Assembly: GCF_009696375.1 (NCBI RefSeq)
Contig: NZ_VUMD01000013.1
Location: 1 to 64,000 of the forward strand
DNA: 64,000 nucleotides
Direction: 5' to 3'
Source of the DNA: Clostridium porci
Lineage (GTDB): Bacteria > Bacillota > Clostridia > Lachnospirales > Lachnospiraceae
The notes below the pieces were generated by a model. It was not told the origin of the DNA. It saw nothing but the letters and a program-made list of their open reading frames with translations, and did no database searches. Below, piece by piece: positions 40,730 through 50,505 of this stretch. The stretch's first letter is position 1. Every line of letters begins with the position of its first letter. The position numbers were made by a program, and so were the translations under genes.

Positions 40730-40963
40730 GATGGCACACAAGTGCCTAGTGACTTTCAGCTTTTTATGTGGTATACTATGGTTACTTGGAGAGGGATAAA
40801 CGTCCCACGAAACAATATGAGAAAGGGGAAGAGGAGCATTTGGCTCTTGCTTAAAACCTTTAACTGTGATATGACAGTTTGGCTAATTTCAACCACATGA
40901 CTGAAAGGCTCCAGCCAGCAGGGATGGAGCCTTTTAAATGGGTAAGGAGAGGTACATTAATAT
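40730..40963 (+). promoter_or_regulatory. Leader of the MATE gene with promoter and terminator hairpin
   Basis: A TATACT -10 box lies near 40,772. After about 130 bases of leader comes AAAGGCTCCA/TGGAGCCTTTT (40,904-40,935), an intrinsic-terminator shape ending 28 bases before the start codon. The layout suggests attenuation or a riboswitch, but I could not match it to any known aptamer core. Confidence 0.5.
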
Positions 40964-42286
40964 ATGTTTTCCAGAAAACAACTGATAAAGCTGCTGGCGC
41001 CTTTGATTGCAGAACAGATTATGACGGTGCTGGTAGGGATGGTGGATGTGATGATGGTGGCGGCGGTAGGGGAAGCTGCCGTGTCGGGCGTGTCCCTGGT
41101 AGATTCAATTAGTGTTCTGATCCTACAGATTATGGGAGCCCTGGCAACCGGGGGAGCTGTAATTTCCGCTCAGTATCTGGGCAAATCAGAGCCCAGAAAT
41201 GCCAGAAAAGCAGCAGGTCAGCTGGTGACGGTAACCTTGCTCCTTTCACTGGTGATAGCCCTGGCCGCCCTTGTAGGAAACCGATGGCTTTTAAGCTTCG
41301 TTTTTGGAAGCGTGGAGACAGCTGTAATGGATAACGCGGAAACCTATTTCTGGATTACGGCGCTTTCCTACCCCTTTATTGGCTTGTATAATGCCTGCGC
41401 CGCTTTGTTCCGCTCTATGGGCAATTCCAAGGTATCTATGATGACCTCCTTTGTTATGAATGCGGTCAACATTGCGGGAAATGCTATCTGTGTATATGGC
41501 CTGAAAATGGGAGTAGCCGGGGTGGCCTGGCCTACCTTTGTCAGCCGCGTGCTGGCAGCCGGCATAATGTTTGTTCTTATCCAGAACCGGCAGAACTCTA
41601 TCCGCTTAAGCAGCTTTAAGGTTCTGATGCCAGATGGAGCAATGATAAAGAACATTTTGGCCATTGGGATTCCCAATGGCCTGGAAAATGGTATGTTTCA
41701 GTTTGGGAAAATTTTTCTCCAAAGTCTGATATCCTCACTGGGCACCGCTGCGATTGCCAGCTATGCAGTGGCCGGAAATCTGGTTACTATCCTGTATCTT
41801 CCTGGAACGGCTCTTGGATTGGGGCTTATCACGATTGTGGGCCAATGCGTGGGGGCAGGCAGGATAAAGGAGGCTAAGGATTACGCAAAAGGCCTCACAG
41901 CTTTAAATTACGGGATTTTGACTGTTCTCAGCACTGCTATGGCAGCGTTTTCAGCTCAACTGGTAGGCTTCTATCAGCTCTCAGGAGCCGCCGGCCAGCT
42001 GGCCAGAGAGCTGATTATAACCCATTGCGCCGCCATGCTCGTGTGGCCTTTGGCTTTTACCGTCCCCCACGCCCTCAGGGCATCCCTGGATGCCAAGTTC
42101 ACTATGGCTGTGTCTATTTTTTCCATGTGGATCTTTCGTATCGGTTTCGCCTATTTATTTGTGTATGCCTTTAAGCTGGGCGTTCTGGGAGTCTGGTACG
42201 GAATGTTTATTGACTGGATATTCAGGGCAGGGGTTTTCCTGTGGAGATTCAGAGGGTTTGAAAAGCGGGCTGCCGCTGTGAACTAG
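40964..42286 (+). CDS. MATE-family efflux transporter
   Basis: 440 residues with 12 predicted membrane segments in two similar halves. LIAEQIMTVLVGMVDVMMVA and GAVISAQYLG in the first half, and IGIPNGLENGMFQFGKIFL in the second, are MATE traits. These antiporters expel cationic drugs or metabolites in exchange for Na+ or H+. AAGGAGAGG precedes ATG 40,964. Expression may be controlled by the terminator-bearing leader. Confidence 0.9.
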   Translation: MFSRKQLIKLLAPLIAEQIMTVLVGMVDVMMVAAVGEAAVSGVSLVDSISVLILQIMGALATGGAVISAQYLGKSEPRNARKAAGQLVTVTLLLSLVIALAALVGNRWLLSFVFGSVETAVMDNAETYFWITALSYPFIGLYNACAALFRSMGNSKVSMMTSFVMNAVNIAGNAICVYGLKMGVAGVAWPTFVSRVLAAGIMFVLIQNRQNSIRLSSFKVLMPDGAMIKNILAIGIPNGLENGMFQFGKIFLQSLISSLGTAAIASYAVAGNLVTILYLPGTALGLGLITIVGQCVGAGRIKEAKDYAKGLTALNYGILTVLSTAMAAFSAQLVGFYQLSGAAGQLARELIITHCAAMLVWPLAFTVPHALRASLDAKFTMAVSIFSMWIFRIGFAYLFVYAFKLGVLGVWYGMFIDWIFRAGVFLWRFRGFEKRAAAVN

Positions 42287-42299
42287 ATGGCAGAGGAAG

Positions 42300-45035
42300 A
42301 TGATCAGGATGGAATTTTACAGAGCAGGAAAAGAAGATACAGGACAGCTGAGAAGGCTGGCATATGAATCGGAAGCCTATTGGGGCTATGACGCTGCGTT
42401 TATGGAGGCTTTTGAGAAACAGTACAATATAACAGAAGATTTTGTGATGACTAACCCTGCGTATGCAGCGGCAGACAGCCAGGGACTGCTTGGCTTCTGG
42501 GGGCTTGCTCAAAGAGACAGCAAGTGGTGTCTGGAATATTTTTACGTAAATGCGAACCGGATAAAAACCGGCCTGGGTAAGAGCCTATGGAACCATCTGA
42601 CCGGCTGGTGCAAAGAGAATCAGATAGGAGAGCTGGAATTTGTTACCAGCCCCCAGGCAGTGGGATTTTATGAGAAGATGGGGGCGGTGGCTGTGGGAGA
42701 GAAAAAATCTCCGATTGACGGGCGTCCCATTCCGAATTTAAGATGTTCTATGGCTCCAAAGTATGCCAATATCATCATTGACATCTCCCATGAGAATGTG
42801 GACAGAACCTTTCAGTACCGGATTCCAGATGGCTTAAGGGGGAAGCTTCAGGCAGGGCAGCAGGTAATGATTCCCTTTGGCTTTGGCAGCCGTCAGAGAA
42901 AAGGCTATGTGGTGGAGCTGACGGATCAGGTGGAATATAATGAATGTAAATTAAAAGAGATAGCCGGAGTTGTGCAGGGAAGCGTTACTGCGCAGTCTCA
43001 GCTGATTTCGCTCGCATGGTGGATGAAGGAGCGGTATGGCTCCACTATGAATCAGGCTTTGAAAACAGTACTGCCTGTAAAGCAGAAGATAAAGGAGGCT
43101 CCTAAGCGGCAAATCTGCTGCCTCCTGAATCCGGACAAATTACAGCAGGCAGTCAGGGAGGCGGAGAAGAAGCATTACAAAGCAAGGCTGCGGCTGCTTG
43201 CCGCTTTGCAGGCTTCTCCCATTATTCCCTATGATGAAGCTATGACCCGATTAAGCCTTACCAGAGCAGCTCTAAGGCCTTTGGAGGAAGCAGGAGCAAT
43301 TAAAATAAAGGTAGTGGAAAAGTATCGCAATCCCCTTCTGAAAATGCAGAGGCTGTCCAGACAGGATGGCAGCGGTGTATCCGCCTGGGCTCCTGGGCCT
43401 GCTTTAAATGAGGCTCAAAGCCATATTGTCCGGTCAATCCTGTCAGACTACGGCCGCAATATATGCAGGACCTATCTGATCCATGGAGTTACAGGAAGCG
43501 GTAAAACAGAGGTTTATATGGAGCTGATTTCCTATGTTCTTTCAGTTCGCAGGCAGGTAATCCTTCTGATACCGGAAATATCCCTTACATGGCAGACTGT
43601 AATGCGCTTTTATGATCGCTTTGGAGACCGGGTTTCCATTATGAATTCCCGGATGTCCCTAGGAGAGAGATACGATCAGTATGAAAGAGCCAGAACCGGA
43701 GATATTGACATTATGATAGGCCCCCGCTCCGCTTTGTTTGCTCCGTTTGCGGATCTGGGGCTGATTATCATAGATGAGGAGCATGAAAATGCTTATAAGA
43801 GCGAGCTGTCCCCACGATATGACGCCCGTGAGGTTGCAGCCAGGCGCGCGGCTGTAAGTCATGCCTCCTTGATACTTGGCTCCGCCACCCCCTCCCTGGA
43901 ATCCTACACAAAGGCTCTTAAGGGAGAGTACGGCCTTTTTACTATGAAAGACCGGGCTAAGGAGGATGCCCGCCTTCCTCAGGTTGAAATTGTTGATTTA
44001 AGGGAAGAATTAAAAGCAGGGAACCGTTCCATTTTCAGCCGCCGCCTCCAGGAGCGCATAAGGGAGCGGCTTCAGCGAAAGGAGCAGGTGATGCTCTTTA
44101 TTAACCGCCGTGGCTTTGCCAATTTTGTATCCTGCCGTTCCTGCGGGGAGGCCTTAAAGTGCCCTCACTGCGATGTGACCCTGACCCTTCACAGGAATGG
44201 ACGCATGATGTGCCATTACTGCGGCTACACTATAAGGCAGCCAGGCAGCTGCCCCGCCTGCGGTTCTTCCTATATAGCTCCCTTTGGGACGGGAACTCAG
44301 AAGATTGAGGCAATGGCGGCAGAGCTGTTCCCAGAAGCCAGACTCCTGCGCATGGATCTGGACACTACTTCAAAAAAGGGCGCCCACCAGGAAATCCTTT
44401 CCGCCTTTGCCAGAGGAGAAGCAGATATTCTGATTGGAACTCAGATGATTGTAAAAGGCCATGATTTTCCAAATGTTACGCTGGTAGGGGCGCTGGCTGC
44501 GGATTTGTCTCTCTACGCCTCGGATTACCGCAGCGGGGAGCAGACCTTTGAGCTGTTGACCCAGGCGGCGGGAAGGGCTGGAAGGGGGGCGCTGGCAGGA
44601 AGCGTCGTGATTCAGACCTATCAGCCGGATCATTACAGCATTGTTACAGCAGCCAGCCAGGACTATGAAGCCTTCTACAGGCAGGAGATGGCTTACCGGA
44701 GGCTTTTAGGTTATCCTCCGGCAGCCGCTCTTTTGACGATTCAGATAGCCTGCCCCAGGGAAGCATTTCTGGAGGAAACAGCCCAAAGGCTCCAGAGGCT
44801 TATGGCTCAGTGGCAGAAAGAGAGGGAAAGGGAGGGAGCCTTCGATTGCAAAGATCTTCAGCTTATAGGTCCGGTTAATGCCTCCATATACAAAGTTAAT
44901 GATATTTATAGAAAAATTTTATATATAAAGCATGAAAACTGTGATATACTGATACAGATTAGAAAAGCAGCAGAGGCTTGTCTAAAGGGAGCAGAGGGAC
45001 GGGAAGGATTGTCTGTACAGTATGATTTAACATGA
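42300..45035 (+). CDS. priA: GNAT acetyltransferase-PriA helicase fusion
   Basis: 911 residues. Residues 1-150 form a GNAT acetyltransferase-like domain (LEYFYVNANRIKTGLGKSLW, FYEKMGAVAVGE). From about residue 157 (M-A-P-K-Y-A-N-I-I-I-D-I-S) the normal PriA protein begins. It carries Walker A GVTGSGKTEVY, DEEH, GSATPSLES and paired zinc motifs (CRSCGEALKCPHC, CHYCG, CPACG). Helicase motif VI, QAAGRAGRG, is also present. The PriA part alone has the usual length. The frame is continuous and no ribosome site precedes the internal Met. PriA restarts collapsed forks. Start may be ATG 42,300 or 42,309. Confidence 0.9.
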   Translation: MIRMEFYRAGKEDTGQLRRLAYESEAYWGYDAAFMEAFEKQYNITEDFVMTNPAYAAADSQGLLGFWGLAQRDSKWCLEYFYVNANRIKTGLGKSLWNHLTGWCKENQIGELEFVTSPQAVGFYEKMGAVAVGEKKSPIDGRPIPNLRCSMAPKYANIIIDISHENVDRTFQYRIPDGLRGKLQAGQQVMIPFGFGSRQRKGYVVELTDQVEYNECKLKEIAGVVQGSVTAQSQLISLAWWMKERYGSTMNQALKTVLPVKQKIKEAPKRQICCLLNPDKLQQAVREAEKKHYKARLRLLAALQASPIIPYDEAMTRLSLTRAALRPLEEAGAIKIKVVEKYRNPLLKMQRLSRQDGSGVSAWAPGPALNEAQSHIVRSILSDYGRNICRTYLIHGVTGSGKTEVYMELISYVLSVRRQVILLIPEISLTWQTVMRFYDRFGDRVSIMNSRMSLGERYDQYERARTGDIDIMIGPRSALFAPFADLGLIIIDEEHENAYKSELSPRYDAREVAARRAAVSHASLILGSATPSLESYTKALKGEYGLFTMKDRAKEDARLPQVEIVDLREELKAGNRSIFSRRLQERIRERLQRKEQVMLFINRRGFANFVSCRSCGEALKCPHCDVTLTLHRNGRMMCHYCGYTIRQPGSCPACGSSYIAPFGTGTQKIEAMAAELFPEARLLRMDLDTTSKKGAHQEILSAFARGEADILIGTQMIVKGHDFPNVTLVGALAADLSLYASDYRSGEQTFELLTQAAGRAGRGALAGSVVIQTYQPDHYSIVTAASQDYEAFYRQEMAYRRLLGYPPAAALLTIQIACPREAFLEETAQRLQRLMAQWQKEREREGAFDCKDLQLIGPVNASIYKVNDIYRKILYIKHENCDILIQIRKAAEACLKGAEGREGLSVQYDLT

Positions 45036-45054
45036 TAAAAGGAGAAAAGAGAAG

Positions 45055-45567
45055 ATGGCGGTTCGGAAGATACGTTTAATGGGTGATGAGGTGTTAAGTA
45101 AGAAATGCAAGCCTGTCAGGGAAATGACGCCCCGCACGGCAGAACTGATAAAGGATATGTTTGAAACGATGTATGAGGCCAATGGCTGCGGCCTGGCCGC
45201 CTCTCAGGTGGGAGTTTTAAAGCAGATCGTGGTTATTGATGTGGACGACGGCAATCAGTATGTACTGATTAATCCGGAGATTATCGCCAGCGAGGGTTCC
45301 CAGACTGGCTATGAGGGGTGCCTCAGCCTGCCGGGTAAGAGCGGTATTGTTACACGCCCTAATTACGTTAAGGTAAGGGCCTTGAACGAAAAAATGGAGC
45401 CTTTTGAGTTAGAGGGAGAGGAGCTGTTGGCTAGGGCTATCTGCCATGAATGTGCTCATCTGGAGGGGCAGATGTATGTAGAGCTGGTAGAGGGGGGGCT
45501 GGTAGATGCGGGCTCTGAGGAAGAAGATGGAAGAAATCACAGAATAGGAGCGTTGGCATGCGAATAG
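45055..45567 (+). CDS. def: Peptide deformylase
   Basis: 170 residues. The three motifs are GCGLAASQVG, EGCLSLPG (metal Cys) and HECAHLEG (metal-binding HExxH). It removes the formyl group from new proteins. AAGGAG precedes ATG 45,055, and the gene overlaps fmt by 10 bases, coupling formylation and deformylation. Confidence 0.97.
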   Translation: MAVRKIRLMGDEVLSKKCKPVREMTPRTAELIKDMFETMYEANGCGLAASQVGVLKQIVVIDVDDGNQYVLINPEIIASEGSQTGYEGCLSLPGKSGIVTRPNYVKVRALNEKMEPFELEGEELLARAICHECAHLEGQMYVELVEGGLVDAGSEEEDGRNHRIGALACE

Positions 45568-46517
45568 TTTTCATGGGAACGCCGGACTTTTCTGTTCCGG
45601 CATTGGAAGCTCTGGTGAAGGCCGGGCATGAGATAGCGGCGGTTGTAACTCAGCCGGATAAGCCCAAGGGGAGAGGCAAGGAAGTGCAGATGACGCCTGT
45701 AAAGCTGCAGGCTCTGGAATACAATATTCCTGTATACCAGCCGGTAAAGGTTCGGGAGGAAGGCTTTGTGCAGCTTTTAAAGGAACTGGCTCCTGAGGTA
45801 GTGGTAGTGGTAGCCTTCGGACAGATCCTTCCAAAGGCAGTGCTGGAAATTCCGAAGCTTGGCTGCATTAATATCCATGCGTCTTTGCTTCCAAGGTACC
45901 GGGGAGCGGCTCCCATTCAGTGGTGTGTGATTGATGGAGAGAAGGAAACCGGCATCACGACCATGATGATGGACGAGGGACTGGATACAGGGGATATGCT
46001 GGAACAGGTGGTTATCCCCATTGAAGAAAAGGAGACAGGAGGCAGTCTGCACCACAAGCTGAGTATAGCAGGAGGGAATTTGATTCTTTCGACGTTGAAA
46101 AAGCTGGAGGAAGGAGCCCTGGTTCCTACGCCTCAGAATGAGGAAGGAGCCTGCTATGCGAAAATGCTTACAAAGTCCATGGGGGATATTGACTGGAGCC
46201 AAAGCGCAGCGTCCATTGAGCGTCTCATACGGGGCTTAAATCCCTGGCCCAGCGCCTATACCAGGTGGAATGGAAAAACCATCAAGATTTGGGAGGCAGA
46301 TGTAGTGAAGGATGAGGAAGGAGGAAGCGCCGCGCAGGAGGCCCTAGCCGGTCAGATTGTCTGCTCTGACAGGCAATCTCTGATGGTCAAGACAGGGGAA
46401 GGGCTCCTTTCGATTCAGGAGCTTCAGATGGAGGGTAAAAGGCGCATGGATATTGAGGCGTTTCTGAGAGGCTGTCCTGTTTTTCAGGGCGGTATGCTGA
46501 CCAGAGCGGATCAATAA
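45558..46517 (+). CDS. fmt: Methionyl-tRNA formyltransferase
   Basis: 319 residues. The N-terminal formyltransferase fold has FMGTPDFSVPALEAL, VVVAFGQILPK and the signature INIHASLLPRYRGAAPIQW; the C-terminal OB-like domain begins near 205. It formylates initiator Met-tRNA using 10-formyl-THF. It overlaps def. Confidence 0.97.
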   Translation: MRIVFMGTPDFSVPALEALVKAGHEIAAVVTQPDKPKGRGKEVQMTPVKLQALEYNIPVYQPVKVREEGFVQLLKELAPEVVVVVAFGQILPKAVLEIPKLGCINIHASLLPRYRGAAPIQWCVIDGEKETGITTMMMDEGLDTGDMLEQVVIPIEEKETGGSLHHKLSIAGGNLILSTLKKLEEGALVPTPQNEEGACYAKMLTKSMGDIDWSQSAASIERLIRGLNPWPSAYTRWNGKTIKIWEADVVKDEEGGSAAQEALAGQIVCSDRQSLMVKTGEGLLSIQELQMEGKRRMDIEAFLRGCPVFQGGMLTRADQ

Positions 46518-46547
46518 CTTGTAGTTATAAAGAAAGAGAGTGATTGA

Positions 46548-47246
46548 ATGTTCTATCCAATGTTTTATTTTGATCCAACCTATGTGCTGATTCTAATCGG
46601 CATCGTTGTTTCCCTTATGGCTTCAGCCAAGCTGAATTCAACCTACCAGCGGTATTCGGCTGTAAGAAGCGTCTGCGGCCTGACAGGAGCGGAGGCGGCC
46701 AAGCGCCTTTTAAATACCCAGGGAATTTATGATGTAACCATTCGCAGGGTGGCGGGAAACCTTACGGATCACTATGATCCCAGGACAAAAACGGTGAATT
46801 TGTCAGATGCGGTTTATGGCTCTACCTCCCTTGCGGCCATTGGTGTGGCGGCTCATGAGTGCGGCCATGCCATGCAGGATGCAGGAGACTATGCTCCTTT
46901 GCGGATGCGCGCGGCTTTGGTGCCTGTAGCAAATATTGGAGCCCAGCTATCCTGGCCTTTAATTATTATCGGCATCCTCTTAGGGGGAAGCCCTCTTATC
47001 AGTATCGGAATTATTTTATTCTCTCTAGCTGTGCTGTTTCAGATTGTAACCCTGCCGGTGGAGTACAACGCTTCCCATCGTGCGGTAACGCTTCTGGATT
47101 CTACGGGTATCCTGGCAGGCCAGGAAGTAGGGCAGACCCGGAAGGTTCTAAACGCTGCCGCCCTCACCTATGTGGCAGCGGCGGCAGCCTCCATTTTGCA
47201 GCTTCTTCGTCTTGTGCTTCTGTTTGGTAATCGAAGAAACGATTAA
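46548..47246 (+). CDS. YugP-like membrane zinc metallopeptidase
   Basis: 232 residues. An N-terminal membrane helix is followed by a soluble part with the zinc motif AAHECGHAMQD, then two or more C-terminal helices. It matches the YugP (membrane neutral zinc peptidase) family, which commonly sits in the def-fmt-rsmB operon in Clostridia. Substrate unknown. Confidence 0.88.
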   Translation: MFYPMFYFDPTYVLILIGIVVSLMASAKLNSTYQRYSAVRSVCGLTGAEAAKRLLNTQGIYDVTIRRVAGNLTDHYDPRTKTVNLSDAVYGSTSLAAIGVAAHECGHAMQDAGDYAPLRMRAALVPVANIGAQLSWPLIIIGILLGGSPLISIGIILFSLAVLFQIVTLPVEYNASHRAVTLLDSTGILAGQEVGQTRKVLNAAALTYVAAAAASILQLLRLVLLFGNRRND

Positions 47247-47264
47247 TCCGGGGACGGGAAAACG

Positions 47265-48608
47265 ATGGCAAAGACAAATGACAGAGGATTTGAAAACAGA
47301 GAGATTATACTGGATGTGTTGACGGAGGTGCTGGAAAACGGCAGCTTCGTCCATCTGGTTTTAAATCAGGCATTGCAAAAATACCAATATCTGGATAAGC
47401 CAAACCGGGCCTTTATCACAAGGGTTACGGAAGGAACTCTGGAATATCTCATACAAATAGACTATATCATAAATTTATATTCCAAAACCAGGATATCTGA
47501 AATGAAGCCCCTTATACGGAGTCTTTTGCGGATGAGCGTATATCAGTTGATTTATATGGATCGCGTACCGGATTCCGCGGTCTGCAATGAAGCTGTAAAG
47601 CTGGCTGCAAAGCGGCGCTTTCAGGGGCTTAAGGGCTTTGTGAACGGCGTTTTAAGGACTATTTCACGAGAAAAGGCTTCCCTGGTATTTGACACGCCCT
47701 CTCTTGCCTATAGTATTCCGCAATGGCTGTATGAAATGTGGGAGAAGCGATACGGCAGCGAGAAAGCGAGAATCATAGCAGCCTCCTTTTTAAAAGACAG
47801 TCCCACCTGGGTGCGGTGTAATATGAGCCGGGCAGACAGAGGAGAGATTATAGCTTCTCTGGAACGTCAGGGAGTAAGTGTGGAGGAGTGCCCAGGGCTT
47901 CCTATTATGCTGTCAATCAGGGGATACGATTATATAGAAGGGCTGGAGGCTTTTTTAAAGGGATTAATTCAGGTACAGGATGTAACCTCGGCTCTGGTAG
48001 GAGAGGCCGTTTCTGTGAAGGAAGGGGACTATATCATCGACGTATGCGCGGCTCCGGGAGGCAAGAGCCTTCATCTGGCGGAGAAGCTGAGGGGAACTGG
48101 TATGGTTGAGGCACGAGATTTAACGTATCAGAAGGCTGCACGGATAGAGGAAAACAGACTTCGCTGCGGATATCAAAATATGAAAACTGTGGTTTGGGAC
48201 GCCCTTTGCCTGGATCAGGACGCTTGTGGAAAGGCGGATGTTGTAATTGCGGATCTGCCCTGCTCTGGTCTTGGAATCATTGGAAAAAAGCCGGATATTA
48301 AATATAATATGACCTGGGAGAAACTAAAGGAGCTGGCGGCCTTGCAGCGGGATATGCTTTCCCTGGTCTGGCAGTATGTGAAGCCGGGCGGAATGCTGAT
48401 ATACAGTACGTGCACCATTGATGCTATGGAGAATGAGGAAAACGCATTGTGGCTGAGGGAGCGCTTTCCTCTGGAGCCGGTAGATTTGAGCCAGCGCCTG
48501 GGAAGGATTGTGCAGGCGGATTCTTTAAAGGAAGGGTATGTGCAGTTTCTGCCGGGCGTCCATTCCTTTGATGGTTTTTTCATCAGTGCCTTCAGGAGAG
48601 TGGGGTAA
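47265..48608 (+). CDS. rsmB: 16S rRNA m5C967 methyltransferase RsmB
   Basis: 447 residues. The N-terminal NusB-like domain covers about 1-140. The Rossmann methyltransferase domain has VCAAPGGKSLHLAEKL for SAM, VVIADLPCSGLG, and the catalytic Cys in YSTCTI. It methylates C967 of 16S rRNA. It follows yugP by 18 bases. Confidence 0.94.
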   Translation: MAKTNDRGFENREIILDVLTEVLENGSFVHLVLNQALQKYQYLDKPNRAFITRVTEGTLEYLIQIDYIINLYSKTRISEMKPLIRSLLRMSVYQLIYMDRVPDSAVCNEAVKLAAKRRFQGLKGFVNGVLRTISREKASLVFDTPSLAYSIPQWLYEMWEKRYGSEKARIIAASFLKDSPTWVRCNMSRADRGEIIASLERQGVSVEECPGLPIMLSIRGYDYIEGLEAFLKGLIQVQDVTSALVGEAVSVKEGDYIIDVCAAPGGKSLHLAEKLRGTGMVEARDLTYQKAARIEENRLRCGYQNMKTVVWDALCLDQDACGKADVVIADLPCSGLGIIGKKPDIKYNMTWEKLKELAALQRDMLSLVWQYVKPGGMLIYSTCTIDAMENEENALWLRERFPLEPVDLSQRLGRIVQADSLKEGYVQFLPGVHSFDGFFISAFRRVG

Positions 48609-48694
48609 TGGCCGGTTAAGACCTGGAAGGTATCATTAAGAGTGCTGCGGAACATGGTACAGGGCAGCGGGCGAATTGAGAATCAGGAGTTTAT

Positions 48695-49777
48695 ATGTTG
48701 GATTTAAAGGATTGTCATGGCAGGAAAGATATAAAGTCTATGTCATATGAGGAAGTGACAGAGGAGATGGCAGCCCTGGGAGAGAAATCGTTCAGGGCGA
48801 AACAGCTTTATGATTGGATTCATGTAAAGCTGGCGGAGCGCTTTGATGATATGTCCAGCCTGTCAAAGGAGCTGAGACAGAAATTAAAGGAGAACTATAG
48901 TCTGACCTGTTTGAAGCTGGCAGAGGAGCGGGTGTCCCGGACAGACGGAACACGGAAATATCTCTTTGGCCTGGAGGATGGGAATATAATAGAAAGTGTG
49001 TGGATGCAGTACCATCATGGAAATTCCGTTTGTATTTCCTCTCAGGTAGGCTGCCGTATGGGCTGCCGTTTCTGCGCTTCCACCCTGGACGGACTGGAGA
49101 GGAATCTGCGGCCTTCTGAGATGCTGGATCAGATATACCGGATTCAGGCCATGACCGGTGAGCGTATTTCCAATGTGGTGGTTATGGGGGCCGGGGAGCC
49201 TATGGATAACTATGATAATGTGGTACGCTTTCTGCGGCTCATCTCCCATAAGGGAGGGCTGAATATCAGCCAGAGAAATCTGACAGTGTCCACCTGCGGC
49301 ATTGTGCCGGGGATCCGAAGATTTGCGGAGGAAGGGCTTCAGGCAACCCTGGCTCTGTCGCTTCACGCTCCCAATGATGAGGTGAGAAGGACTCTGATGC
49401 CGGTAGCCAACAGCTACAGGCTGAAAGAAGTTCTTGAGGCCTGCCGTTATTATTTTGAAAAAACAGGACGGAGATTGACCTTTGAGTACAGCCTGGTTCA
49501 GGGAGTCAATGATAATCTGGAGGAGGCAAGGGCTTTGGCAGAGCTTATCAAGGATCAGCACGGTCATGTAAATCTGATACCTGTAAATCCTGTAAAGGAG
49601 CGTCCTTACATTCAGTCAAGCCAGAAGACCATCTCCCGTTTCAAAAATCTTCTTGAAAAAAACGGAATAAATGTTACTATTAGAAGGGAAATGGGCCGGG
49701 ACATAGGCGGAGCCTGCGGCCAGCTTAGAAAGAGCTATATGGAAGGAGAGGGGGAAACATGGAAGCGTATGCATTGA
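48695..49777 (+). CDS. rlmN: 23S rRNA m2A2503 / tRNA m2A37 methyltransferase RlmN
   Basis: 360 residues. Radical-SAM cluster CRMGCRFCAS near residue 122, GAGEPMDNYDNVV, and LSLHAPNDEVRRTLMPV are clear. The methyl-carrying Cys is near the end in GGACGQL. CAGGAG precedes ATG 48,695. It overlaps the phosphatase gene by 19 bases. Confidence 0.96.
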   Translation: MLDLKDCHGRKDIKSMSYEEVTEEMAALGEKSFRAKQLYDWIHVKLAERFDDMSSLSKELRQKLKENYSLTCLKLAEERVSRTDGTRKYLFGLEDGNIIESVWMQYHHGNSVCISSQVGCRMGCRFCASTLDGLERNLRPSEMLDQIYRIQAMTGERISNVVVMGAGEPMDNYDNVVRFLRLISHKGGLNISQRNLTVSTCGIVPGIRRFAEEGLQATLALSLHAPNDEVRRTLMPVANSYRLKEVLEACRYYFEKTGRRLTFEYSLVQGVNDNLEEARALAELIKDQHGHVNLIPVNPVKERPYIQSSQKTISRFKNLLEKNGINVTIRREMGRDIGGACGQLRKSYMEGEGETWKRMH

Positions 49778-50505
49778 CCGATACGGGAAGAGTCAGATCC
49801 ATGAATCAGGATTATATCTATTCCTCACCGGAGATGGTGGGCTCCCTGCCTAATCTGTTTATGGTGGCAGACGGAATGGGCGGACATAAGGCCGGAGACT
49901 TCGCTTCACGCTTTGCGGTGGAGAATTTGGTTATACATATTACCAAAATGCGCCAAAAGCCAGTGATAACCCAGCTTAAGTCAGGAATTCAGGCTGTGAA
50001 TCAGGCATTATATCAGGAATCTCTGTCCCAGGATGCGTTAAAGGGTATGGGCTGTACGCTGGTGGCAGCCGTTGTGGAGAGCAGAAGCCTTTATGTGGCA
50101 AATGTAGGAGACAGCCGCCTCTATCTGATACACGGAGATTCCATCCGTCAGGTGACCCGGGATCATTCCTATGTAGAGGAAATGGTAGCTATGGGTCAGA
50201 TGGCCAGGAACACCGACGGCTATAACAGCCATAAGCATATTATTACCAGAGCAATGGGCGCTGGTATGAAGGTAGAGCCGGATTTTTTTGAAGTGGAGCT
50301 TGAGAAGGGGGATTATATACTTCTTTGCTCCGACGGCCTCAGCAATATGCTGGATAATGAAACGATTCGTCAGGTAATTACTGGCAAGGGAACACTGAAA
50401 GAGAAAGCTTCCCGTCTTATCAGGGAAGCCAACTGCCAGGGGGGAATTGACAACATTGCCGTTGTCCTTATCGATCCGCTGGGAAAGGAGGCTGACCTAT
50501 GCTAA
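49759..50505 (+). CDS. stp: PP2C-family Ser/Thr phosphatase Stp/PrpC
   Basis: 248 residues. PP2C metal motifs: MVADGMGGHKAGD, NVGDSRLY, LLCSDGLSNML and GGIDNIAVVL. It reverses phosphorylation by PrkC, encoded directly downstream with a 7-base overlap. GGAGAGGGGG precedes ATG 49,759. Confidence 0.95.
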   Translation: MEAYALTDTGRVRSMNQDYIYSSPEMVGSLPNLFMVADGMGGHKAGDFASRFAVENLVIHITKMRQKPVITQLKSGIQAVNQALYQESLSQDALKGMGCTLVAAVVESRSLYVANVGDSRLYLIHGDSIRQVTRDHSYVEEMVAMGQMARNTDGYNSHKHIITRAMGAGMKVEPDFFEVELEKGDYILLCSDGLSNMLDNETIRQVITGKGTLKEKASRLIREANCQGGIDNIAVVLIDPLGKEADLC

